Positions 8,445-15,946 of a stretch of DNA of 64,000 bases are shown piece by piece (positions within the stretch are counted from its first letter, which is position 1; every line of letters starts with the position of its first letter). Source of the DNA: Hymenobacter pini (GTDB lineage: Bacteria > Bacteroidota > Bacteroidia > Cytophagales > Hymenobacteraceae); NCBI RefSeq assembly GCF_020421205.1, contig NZ_JAIZZH010000002.1:124001-188000 (forward strand). The letters run 5' to 3'. The position numbers and the translations under genes were made by a program. A model generated the notes under the pieces. That model did not search any database, was not told the origin of the DNA, and saw nothing but the letters and a program-made list of their open reading frames with translations.

Positions 8445-8804
8445 ATGAAAAAGACCCTTGTGCTGGGCGCTACCGATAATCCCGCCCGCTACGCATACCG
8501 CGCCGTACACCAACTCAAAAACCACGGCCACGAGGTAGTGCCCGTGGGCATCCGCAAAGGCTCCGTGGCCGGCCTGGAAATCCGCAACGACCGGCCCGCT
8601 GCCAACGATGTGGACACCGTGACCCTGTACGTAGGCCCCCAAAACCAGCCCGCCTGGTACGACTACATCCTGGACCTGAACCCGAAGCGCATCATCTTCA
8701 ACCCCGGCACCGAAAACCCGGAGCTGGAGGAACTGGCCCACCAGCGCGGCATCAAAACCGAAGAAGCCTGCACGCTGGTAATGCTAAGTGTAGGACAGTA
8801 CTAG
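8445..8804 (+). CDS. CoA-binding protein (YccU-like)
   Basis: A 119-residue single Rossmann domain of the CoA_binding family. The start at 8445 (MKKTLVLGATDNPARYAY) matches the family; the frame is open upstream but the extra 19 residues are unconvincing. Motifs: LGATDNPARYAYRAV for nucleotide binding, and IIFNPGTENPELEELA. Homologues bind CoA in crystal structures, but their cellular role is not settled. A strong terminator hairpin lies 17 bases after the stop. Confidence 0.85.
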   Translation: MKKTLVLGATDNPARYAYRAVHQLKNHGHEVVPVGIRKGSVAGLEIRNDRPAANDVDTVTLYVGPQNQPAWYDYILDLNPKRIIFNPGTENPELEELAHQRGIKTEEACTLVMLSVGQY

Positions 8805-8821
8805 CCTAATCGTAAGTACAC

Positions 8822-8856
8822 AAAAAGCCGCCATGCCTTGGGCACGGCGGCTTTTT
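8822..8856. terminator. Bidirectional rho-independent terminator
   Basis: AAAAAGCCGCC at 8822-8832 pairs with GGCGGCTTTTT at 8846-8856. It has a T-run on either strand and lies between the convergent CoA-binding and SDR genes. Confidence 0.85.
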
Positions 8857-8878
8857 GCGTTATAGAGTTTGCAGAAAG

Positions 8879-9673
8879 CTACTCGGCGTTGCCGTACATA
8901 TTGGACTCGCCGCCGTCGATGGCAATGGTCTGGCCACTTAGGTAGGAGGCGTCTTCGCTCAGCAGGAACGCCACTACTTTGGCTACTTCCTCGGGTTGGC
9001 CCAGGCGGCGCGTGGGGTTGTTGCTGGCGTACTGGGCCTCAGCCTGCTTGGGGTCGGCAGGATTTACCTGTTTAAACGCCTCGGCCACCATGGGCGTAAG
9101 GATGGCACCGGGCGCAATGGCATTGGTGCTGATTCCGTAGCGTCCGTACTCCAGGGCGGCGTTTTTCGTCATGCCCGATACGGCGTGCTTACTGGCCACG
9201 TAGGGCATCTGGTTCAGCACGCCCCGGATGCCGCCCACCGAGGCCACGTTGACAATCCGGCCGAAGCCCTGGCGCTGCATCACCGGCAGCACGTAGCGCA
9301 GCCCGTAGTACACCCCCATCAGGTTGATGTCGATAACCTTTTTGAAAACAGCCACATCGTACTCCGTAATGGAGGCCTGCTTGCCTTCAATGCCCGCGTT
9401 GTTGTAAAATCCGTCGATGCGGCCGAACCGGCTTACGGCCTGCTCCACGTAGCTTTTCACGGCGGCCTCGTCGGATACGTCCGCTTTTACCATCAGCACC
9501 TCTACCTCCGGATATTCCTGCTTGATGCTTTGCTGCGCGTCCTGCAGGCTTTGCTCATTATAGTCCACTAATACCAGTTAGGCGCCCCGGCTGGCCAGTT
9601 CTTTGGCCGCTGCCAGACCCAGACCCATAGCCGCCCCCGTAATCACCATTACCTTTCCTTGCATCGTTTTCAT
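8879..9673 (-). pseudogene. SDR oxidoreductase interrupted by an in-frame stop
   Basis: A short-chain dehydrogenase of about 264 codons reading from ATG 9673. The cofactor loop is TGAAMGLGLA, and the catalytic Tyr-x-x-x-Lys (PYVASKHAV) and the Ser upstream (NVASVGG) are present. Codon 32 is TAA, at 9578-9580, inside the first Rossmann strand region (RGA-stop-LVLVDYNE). A single C-to-T change in a CAA glutamine codon would explain it. Without readthrough only an N-terminally truncated protein could be made, from a GTG at 9568, and that lacks the NAD(P)-binding glycine motif. A sequencing error is the alternative. Confidence 0.8.
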
Positions 9674-9690
9674 ACTCAAGAAACTTATGT

Positions 9691-9709
9691 TGGTACATAG
9701 TACATACCA
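9691..9709. promoter_or_regulatory. Possible operator dyad upstream of SDR gene
   Basis: TGGTA and TACCA flank an inner palindrome GTAC-ATA-GTAC (9693-9703). It sits 18 bases upstream of the SDR start codon, where a repressor could bind. No matching regulator gene is adjacent. Confidence 0.25.
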
Positions 9710-9870
9710 GCAACTACCCTGATTGTTGGCTGTCACCGATAGGTTATCGTTGTGCTATACCCGGGCAAACAGCAGCGCATTTTTTTACGATGTCAGGCAA
9801 CCCTCAGTATCTTCCGCCCATCTAGCCCCTCAAACGCCCTGCTTCTGACTGCACTTTACCCTTTCTTTCC

Positions 9871-10434
9871 GTGACTGAAGTAGAACTTATTGCCGCCTGC
9901 CGTGAGGGCAGTAGCCGGGCCCAAAAGCTGCTCTATGAGCGGTTTGCGGGCCTGATGCTGGGCGTATGCCTGCGCTACCTGCGGCGGCGCGAGGATGCGG
10001 AAGAAGCCCTGATTGTGGGCTTTACCAAAGTATTCCGGGCCCTGGGCCAGTACCGGCACGAAGGCTCGTTTGAAGGCTGGATCCGGCGCATTGTGGTGAA
10101 TGAAGCCTTGGGCATGCTCCGCCGCAAGGAGCCCCTGCACATGGCCATTGACGATCTAACCTACGACGTGCCGGCCACGGCCGCCGAGGCCGAAAGCCAG
10201 CTTAACGCCCAGGACATGATGGCCCTGCTGCAGGAACTGCCCGCCGGTTACCGCACCGTGTTCAACCTCTACGCGCTGGAAGGCTACACCCACCCCGAAA
10301 TCGGCGAGCTGCTCGGTATTTCGGAAGGCACCAGCAAGTCGCAGCTCAGCAAGGCCCGGGCCATGCTCCAGCGCCGCCTGGCGGTAGCCGGGGCGCAGGC
10401 CCGGCCCACTCCTACCACCCTCTACAGCTACTAA
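9871..10434 (+). CDS. ECF-type RNA polymerase sigma factor
   Basis: 187 residues with a GTG start. Sigma region 2 is at about residues 20-55 (YERFAGLMLGVCLRYLRR followed by DAEEAL) and region 4 at about 115-170 (LPAGYRTVFNLYALEGYT, then HPEIGELLGISEGTSKSQLS, a helix-turn-helix). It should direct RNA polymerase to a small regulon, probably under control of the membrane-anchored protein encoded three bases downstream. The C terminus has a short Pro/Thr tail. An intergenic gap of 197 bases precedes it. Confidence 0.9.
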   Translation: MTEVELIAACREGSSRAQKLLYERFAGLMLGVCLRYLRRREDAEEALIVGFTKVFRALGQYRHEGSFEGWIRRIVVNEALGMLRRKEPLHMAIDDLTYDVPATAAEAESQLNAQDMMALLQELPAGYRTVFNLYALEGYTHPEIGELLGISEGTSKSQLSKARAMLQRRLAVAGAQARPTPTTLYSY

Positions 10435-10437
10435 ACC

Positions 10438-11235
10438 ATGCACCCCGAAGATATTGACAAGCTGTTCCGCGAAAAGCTGGCGGACCACGCGCCTACCCCA
10501 CCCGCTTTTCTGTGGACCGAAATTGAAGCTGAAATCCAGCCCCGCAAGCGGCGGCCGGTAATGTGGCTGGCGGCGGCCTCGGTGGCCCTGCTGGCTTTGC
10601 TGGGCGGCCTGTGGTGGACGCTGCAAAACGGCGCGGGCCTCCGCCATGGCGGCGCTGAGCTGGCCGTTTCCGCGCCCCGCCACTCCGCCACTCCAAGCCT
10701 CGAAAATATTTCGCAACCCCAGGCAACCCCCTCTACGGCTTCTCCATCTAGCCCATCAGAAGCCCCGGCCACCGAGCCGACTGCCGCAGTGGCCACTGCG
10801 GTGCCCGCCGCCAAAACCCCGTCCGTGGGTGCACAACCGGACCCGGTTTTGGTAGCCCGCCGGCCCAGCCGGCCTCGTGCTTCGGCCCAGCGCCAAGACG
10901 TGGCGCAGGCCACCCCGGAGCCCGCTGCCACCCGGCAGCTACCCTCCACGCCTGAGCCGCTCGCTCCGGAGCAAGCGCTGGCCCAGGCCCCCACGGAGCT
11001 ACCCGCCCGCACGGTGGCAGCTACCGGCCCCATTGAGGTGGAAGTACGGCCCGCCGCCGCTCCGGCTGCCCCCGTAGTTCCCGCTCGCCGGCCCCGGTTG
11101 GTGTCGTTGCTCCGGCAGGCCCGCAACGTGGTGCAGGGTGAGAAGGTGAGCCTCACGGCCGCCGGCTTACCCGAAACGGTGACGGTGCAGGCCCGCGTGG
11201 CGGGCCACACGCTCACCAAAGTCATTCAACTCTAA
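10438..11235 (+). CDS. Membrane-anchored protein, putative anti-sigma partner
   Basis: 265 residues. A cytoplasmic N-terminal segment of about 40 residues (MHPEDIDKLFREKLADHAPT) is followed by one transmembrane helix at about residues 42-60 (MWLAAASVALLALLGGLWW), then a long Pro/Ala/Thr-rich segment and a short C-terminal domain. This layout and its position three bases after the sigma gene suggest an anti-sigma factor, as in other Bacteroidota. No ZAS zinc motif is visible, so the assignment rests on context. The proline-rich part probably spans the periplasm. Confidence 0.65.
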   Translation: MHPEDIDKLFREKLADHAPTPPAFLWTEIEAEIQPRKRRPVMWLAAASVALLALLGGLWWTLQNGAGLRHGGAELAVSAPRHSATPSLENISQPQATPSTASPSSPSEAPATEPTAAVATAVPAAKTPSVGAQPDPVLVARRPSRPRASAQRQDVAQATPEPAATRQLPSTPEPLAPEQALAQAPTELPARTVAATGPIEVEVRPAAAPAAPVVPARRPRLVSLLRQARNVVQGEKVSLTAAGLPETVTVQARVAGHTLTKVIQL

Positions 11236-11261
11236 CTCTCCCGCTTTCAGCGCCTTTTGTC

Positions 11262-12419
11262 ATGAAACGCTTCCCCGTTCTTCTCACCGCCCTCCTGCTG
11301 GGGGCCGCCTCTGCAGCCCAGGCCTCCGATTTCGCCCGCCTCTCGCCCCGTCCGGCCAACGACGACACCATTGTGGTGAAGCTGCCCAACCAGGCCAGCA
11401 TGACCTTGTTCGTGAAAAACAAAGCCCAGCTGCGAGAGCTGCGCCAATACAAGCTGGACTCCCTCCTGGTACTGCTCGATGGCTACATCACCCAAGCCGA
11501 GGCCGCCGGCAAAAACTCCAAGTCGGAGCAGGTAACTATGGAGTTCTACCCCGCTAAGGAGCAACCCGGCAAGCAGGTACCCGAGCAAATCCGCATCACG
11601 GTGCGCAACCAGGGTACTGGCTCCAAAACCAAATCGGCCGACCACGTGGACGTGACGCTGGGCCGGGTGTTTGGGGTGACGGTGGACGAAAACACCGACG
11701 GCGGCTCCGACCACGTATCGGTACGGGTAGGTACCTCGGCCGCGTCCGACTCGGTGCGGGAAGCCCAGCGCAAAGCCAAGCGCGAGGAGTATGCCAACCG
11801 CCCCGTGCACAGCAATTTCGACATCGACCTGGGCGTCAATGCGCTGGTGAACAAATCCGTACCCCAGAACCAGTTCGCCCCCGACCTCCGTCCTGTGGCC
11901 TCCCGCTACATCAGCCTCAACTGGCACTACGATATCCGCCTGGGCCGCAAAGGCTCGGCCCTGTTCCTGCGCACTGGCCCTGAGCTGGCTTTCAATAACT
12001 ACATGCTGGAGGGCAATTATCAGTTTGCCAACAACAACGGCGTAACCACCATCGTCAAGCCTGAGCCCGGCCGTGACCTCGAGAAAAGCAAGCTTTCCGT
12101 CACCAGCATCAACCTGCCCCTGATGCCCATGCTCAACTTCCAGGATAAGAATGGCAAAGATGCTTTCCGGCTTGGTGCCGGTGGGTTTGTAGGCTACCGC
12201 CTGGGCTCCCACACCAAAGTCAAATACGAAGAAAACGGCACCAAAAAGGACAAAGACCGGGGCAGCTACAACCTGGAGGATTTCCAATACGGCGTGCAGG
12301 GCATCATCGGCATCCGCGGCATCGATTTGTTCGTGAAATATAACCTCAACGACACGTTCAAAAACAACCGTGGCCCCCAAGCCCAAACCCTCAGCTTTGG
12401 CCTAGCCCTGCTGAATTAA
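11262..12419 (+). CDS. Predicted outer-membrane beta-barrel protein
   Basis: 385 residues with a signal peptide (MKRFPVLLTALLLGAASAAQA). The first half is hydrophilic and rich in charged residues. From about residue 185 (FDIDLGVNALVN) it shows alternating amphipathic strands typical of small outer-membrane barrels, ending in SFGLALLN. It resembles the PorT/OmpW-like barrels annotated broadly in Bacteroidota, but I cannot name a family. It is the third gene of an apparent operon with the sigma factor and its membrane partner, and a strong terminator follows. It may be the envelope target or sensor of that regulatory unit. Confidence 0.65.
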   Translation: MKRFPVLLTALLLGAASAAQASDFARLSPRPANDDTIVVKLPNQASMTLFVKNKAQLRELRQYKLDSLLVLLDGYITQAEAAGKNSKSEQVTMEFYPAKEQPGKQVPEQIRITVRNQGTGSKTKSADHVDVTLGRVFGVTVDENTDGGSDHVSVRVGTSAASDSVREAQRKAKREEYANRPVHSNFDIDLGVNALVNKSVPQNQFAPDLRPVASRYISLNWHYDIRLGRKGSALFLRTGPELAFNNYMLEGNYQFANNNGVTTIVKPEPGRDLEKSKLSVTSINLPLMPMLNFQDKNGKDAFRLGAGGFVGYRLGSHTKVKYEENGTKKDKDRGSYNLEDFQYGVQGIIGIRGIDLFVKYNLNDTFKNNRGPQAQTLSFGLALLN

Positions 12420-12435
12420 GGCAACCGGGAAAAGC

Positions 12436-12487
12436 AAAAGACCAAGCGCTGGCGACACTTGTAAAAGTTGCCAGCGCTTGGTCTTTT
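12436..12487. terminator. Strong bidirectional terminator
   Basis: An 18-base arm starting AAAAGACCAAGCGC at 12436 pairs with its complement ending at 12487, closing a loop of about 16 bases. T-runs occur on both strands. It separates the convergent barrel-protein and TrmH-family genes. Confidence 0.85.
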
Positions 12488-12513
12488 TATCTTATTTACT
12501 TCTCGCTTCGCAA

Positions 12514-13263
12514 CTAACGCTCGTTGCGGTAGAAGTTATCCAGTAGAATAGCGGCCGACACGGCCACGTTCAGGCTTTCGGCCTGGCCCCGGCCGGGAAT
12601 GTGCAGGCGCTGGGTCAGGCAAGCCTCCACCGGAGGCGTAAGGCCGTGGCTTTCACTGCCCATGATAAGCACACCCGTGGGCCGCAGGGTAAGCCGGTGC
12701 ACATTGTCGCCGTGCAGGTCGGCCCCGTATACTGGCACCTCGCGGGGGAGGCTGTCCAGCCACTCGGGCAGGTTGCGCTGCCACACGGGCACCCGGGTGA
12801 AAGAGCCCATGGTGGCGGCCACCGTTTTGGGCGCCCAAGGGTCGGCGCAGGTATCGGAGCAGACTACTCCCGCCAACCCGTACCAGTCGGCCAGCCGGAT
12901 GAGCGTGCCCACGTTGCCCGGGTCGCGCACTTCGTCCAGGGCCAATACCAGGTTTTGCCGGGGCTCCAGCAGGGGCTTTTCGGCGGGCAGCTGGGCTATG
13001 GCCAAGGCCGTATTGTTGGTGCTGAGCGTGCCTAAACGGGTCAGTTCCTCGGCCGAAACAACGTCAACCGGTACGCTCACCGGTAGCTCCGCGCGGATTT
13101 TCTCTTCGAATTCAGCCGTTAAGATGAGTCGTTCCGTTAGAATCCCGGAACTTAGCAGCTCCCGTACGCTTTTGCCGCCCTCTACTAGGAAGGCACCGTG
13201 CCGGGTTCGGTACTTTTTCAGGTGCAGCGCGTGCACGTATTTCGCTACTGCTTTTGAAACCAT
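12514..13263 (-). CDS. TrmH/SpoU-family RNA 2'-O-methyltransferase
   Basis: 249 residues with the SpoU three-motif layout: motif 1 ALDEVRDPGNVGTLIRLADW at about 121, motif 2 VLIMGSESHGL at about 198, and motif 3 IPGRGQAESLNVAVSAAIL at about 221. The N-terminal 70 residues form the L30e-like substrate-binding domain (FLVEGGKSVRELL). It transfers methyl from SAM to a ribose 2'-OH in rRNA or tRNA; the target nucleotide cannot be predicted. The protein is probably a dimer with a knotted fold. It is divergent from tamL, and its start codon lies only five bases from a promoter-like TTTATTTG. Confidence 0.88.
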   Translation of the reverse strand: MVSKAVAKYVHALHLKKYRTRHGAFLVEGGKSVRELLSSGILTERLILTAEFEEKIRAELPVSVPVDVVSAEELTRLGTLSTNNTALAIAQLPAEKPLLEPRQNLVLALDEVRDPGNVGTLIRLADWYGLAGVVCSDTCADPWAPKTVAATMGSFTRVPVWQRNLPEWLDSLPREVPVYGADLHGDNVHRLTLRPTGVLIMGSESHGLTPPVEACLTQRLHIPGRGQAESLNVAVSAAILLDNFYRNER

Positions 13264-13268
13264 TGGCG

Positions 13269-13276
13269 CAAATAAA
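13269..13276 (-). promoter_or_regulatory. Possible -7 box (TTTATTTG) of the TrmH-family gene
   Basis: Reads TTTATTTG on the minus strand, one base off TAnnTTTG, and ends five bases before the ATG. Transcription from it would start at or next to the start codon. Confidence 0.35.
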
Positions 13277-13301
13277 CAGAGGCCCCTTCGGGGAGCATTT
13301 T

Positions 13302-15878
13302 TTGAATAGAAACGTAACCGGGCTGCGGCTGGGCACTTTGCTGCTGGCCGGCGGTTTGAGTGCCTGCTCGCCCACCAAGCTGCTTAAACCCGGTCAGCGC
13401 CTGCTGAGCCGCGTAAAGATAGAAGGGGCCAAGCAGGCCGATACGGAGCGGATGCAGGCGCTGGTGCAGCAGAAGCCGAACAGCACCTTCCCGCTGCCAA
13501 AGGTAGCCATCTACCAGCTAGGGCGCTCATTTTATAACCAGGAGCGCATTCAGCGGAAGCTGGACGAGGACCGTACCAAGTACGATCAGCTGATTAAAGC
13601 GGCCGGCACCGACTCAGCCGAGGTAGGCAAGCTGCTTACCAAGCGGGACCGGCACACCCGCCGCCACCAGCTGGCCCTCGACAAGGGCAACGCCATCATG
13701 CGCCTGGGCGAGCCACCCGTCATTTACGACTCCTCGCTCACGGCCACCTCGGTACAGCAGTTGGGTATCTATCTGAAATCGAAAGGCTTTTTCCGCAGCT
13801 CGGTTTCGGCTACCGATACCGTGCCCACCGAGCGGTTTGCACCCTTCCGCATTTTTGCCCTCAAGTCACCGTTTCACGCCGACTCGCAACGCGTCACGGT
13901 TACCTACCGGGTGAAGGAGGGCCCGGCTTTCCACTACTCCCAGCTGGATTACGACATTGCCGACTCGGCCGTGGCCCGGCGGGTGCTGGCCACCCAACCG
14001 CAAAGCCAGTTGCGCGTGGGCCAGCAGTACGATGAGGAGGTAATTGGCACGGAGCGCAACCGCATTGAAACCCTGCTCAAAAACCAGGGCTACTTTGATT
14101 TTAGGGAGCAGTACATCACCCTGGAGGCCGATACCAGCTTTGCGCCCACTACCGTGCGCCTGCGCACCATCATCAGTAAGCCCGCCCGCGGCGAGCAGCA
14201 CCGGCTTTACACCATCCGGGGTGTCAACTTCATTACCGATGCCGGCATTGTGCGCTTTGGTCAGCAGCGCGACACCATTGTGCGCGACTCGGTGAACTAT
14301 CTGGCCTATAAGCACCGCTTCAGCACCCGCGCCCTCGACCGGAAGTTGCTGGTGCGGCCGGGCCAGCCCTACAGTCTGGCCAAAACCCAGCAAACCCAGC
14401 GCCAGCTCAGCAGCTTGGATATGTTCCGGTTCAGCACGGTTACCTACCGCCGCGTGCGCGGCAGTGAGGCCCCCGCTGACTCAGCCAAGGGCCTGCTGGA
14501 TGCCACCGTGAATGCCTCGCCCGCCAAAAAATTTCAGGAAACCACTGAGTTTGGTGGTACCTACGTGGCTGAAAGACCAGGTCCGTTTGGCAACGTCCGT
14601 CTCAAGGTCCGCAACGTATTTGGCGGGGCTGAGGTGCTGGAATTTGGGGTGCGGGCTGGCTTTGAAGGACAGTATAACCTGACCAATTATACTAAGCCCG
14701 AATCAGGCAAGGATACTGGTCCCCCTAGTCAACTCACCACGCAATTAGGGGCCAATGTAAACCTCGTGCTGCCACGTTTTTTAGTACCCTGGAAGAGTGG
14801 ACGCTACTTTGCACGCTACAACCCACGCACCCGTTTCAATACTGCCTACACGTACGTAAGAAGGCCAGAATACACACGTACAAACCTCGAAGGCACACTG
14901 GACTATCTATGGCAGCCTTCAGCTTATGCTCAGGTGGTGCTTACGCCCATCGATGTAAGCGTTATTCGGACGGCTAGAATTGACCAAGCTTTTCGGGATA
15001 CGCTGGAGCAACTGCGCATCAACCAAGGCTCCCCCTTGTACCGCAGCTTTGACAACCTGTTTATTCCCAGTTTCAACGCTACGTACCTATACAACTCCAA
15101 CAACTTCACTCAAACGCTCAATGCCCAGTACCTGCGGCTATTTGTAGAATTTGGCGGCCTCACCCGCGGGCTATACCAGAAAGAGCCGCTCACCAGCTAC
15201 CGCGACGATGTACATAGCAACCGACTGAAAGTATATGACTTCGGCAAGCTAACGGCCGATTATCGGCGCTACTTCAAGCTTACTCCCAGCACGTACTTTG
15301 TATATCGACTATCCGGTGGAATAGCAACTGCCCTGACCAGCACTCAGCTCATTACCAAAAACAAGGATGGCTCGGATGCTGTAACCGAAACGCTGTATTT
15401 GCTTCCGTACGATAAGTCCCTGTTTGCGGGTGGTAGTACCAGTGTGCGTGCCTGGAAACCCCGGCGCTTGGGCCCAGGCTCCTACGCTACTACCCGTATC
15501 CCCCGCAACTCTACCACGCCGGTGCGCGACTATAACACGGAGCAACCGGGAGAAGTATTACTGGAGGGTAACGTAGAGTACCGTTTTCCCATCTATAGCT
15601 TCATCAAAGGCGCTTTGTTCACCGATTTTGGCAACGTCTGGACGCTGCGTAAGGACCCACGTCCAGGGGCCGAGTTCAAGCTAAATCAGTTTTATCGGCA
15701 GTTTGCCGTGGGCTCCGGCATCGGCTTCCGCTTTGACTTTGATTTCCTAATTCTGCGCCTAGATGTAGCCACCAAGGTGTACGACCCCTCGGCCAGCGGC
15801 AGCAAGTGGGCAATACGCAAGTTTAGCCTGCGCGAAGACCAATCGGCCTTCAACCTGGGTATCGGCTACCCTTTCTAA
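13302..15878 (+). CDS. tamL: TamA-like outer-membrane assembly lipoprotein (TamL)
   Basis: 858 residues from a TTG start at 13302. This start is preceded by GGGGAG and gives an ideal lipoprotein signal (lipobox LSAC, Cys22). An ATG at 13254 would overlap the divergent gene and add 16 residues. The N-terminal half contains POTRA-like repeats (for example VKEGPAFHYSQLDYD, followed later by NRIETLLKNQGYFDF). The C-terminal half, from about residue 420, is an Omp85/D15 barrel ending LGIGYPF with a terminal aromatic residue. Lipidated TamA homologues called TamL are typical of Bacteroidota and work with TamB in outer-membrane biogenesis. No tamB lies next to it here. Confidence 0.82.
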   Translation: MNRNVTGLRLGTLLLAGGLSACSPTKLLKPGQRLLSRVKIEGAKQADTERMQALVQQKPNSTFPLPKVAIYQLGRSFYNQERIQRKLDEDRTKYDQLIKAAGTDSAEVGKLLTKRDRHTRRHQLALDKGNAIMRLGEPPVIYDSSLTATSVQQLGIYLKSKGFFRSSVSATDTVPTERFAPFRIFALKSPFHADSQRVTVTYRVKEGPAFHYSQLDYDIADSAVARRVLATQPQSQLRVGQQYDEEVIGTERNRIETLLKNQGYFDFREQYITLEADTSFAPTTVRLRTIISKPARGEQHRLYTIRGVNFITDAGIVRFGQQRDTIVRDSVNYLAYKHRFSTRALDRKLLVRPGQPYSLAKTQQTQRQLSSLDMFRFSTVTYRRVRGSEAPADSAKGLLDATVNASPAKKFQETTEFGGTYVAERPGPFGNVRLKVRNVFGGAEVLEFGVRAGFEGQYNLTNYTKPESGKDTGPPSQLTTQLGANVNLVLPRFLVPWKSGRYFARYNPRTRFNTAYTYVRRPEYTRTNLEGTLDYLWQPSAYAQVVLTPIDVSVIRTARIDQAFRDTLEQLRINQGSPLYRSFDNLFIPSFNATYLYNSNNFTQTLNAQYLRLFVEFGGLTRGLYQKEPLTSYRDDVHSNRLKVYDFGKLTADYRRYFKLTPSTYFVYRLSGGIATALTSTQLITKNKDGSDAVTETLYLLPYDKSLFAGGSTSVRAWKPRRLGPGSYATTRIPRNSTTPVRDYNTEQPGEVLLEGNVEYRFPIYSFIKGALFTDFGNVWTLRKDPRPGAEFKLNQFYRQFAVGSGIGFRFDFDFLILRLDVATKVYDPSASGSKWAIRKFSLREDQSAFNLGIGYPF

Positions 15879-15892
15879 TCTAGTTAGAAAGC

Positions 15893-15933
15893 AAAAAGAG
15901 CGGCCTATCCGGTGGATAGGCCGCTCTCTTTTT
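15893..15933. terminator. Bidirectional terminator
   Basis: AAAAAGAGCGGCCTATCC pairs with GGATAGGCCGCTC around a three-base loop, with a T-run on each strand. It lies between tamL and the convergent dehydrogenase gene. Confidence 0.88.
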
Positions 15934-15946
15934 ATGGGCCGATCAA

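Noticed and set aside
11247..12386. Long open frame (379 codons) antisense to the barrel-protein gene
   Set aside because: It is a shadow of the strongly coding plus strand, has biased composition (His, Val and Gly rich), no signal or domain, and covers the signal peptide of the real gene.
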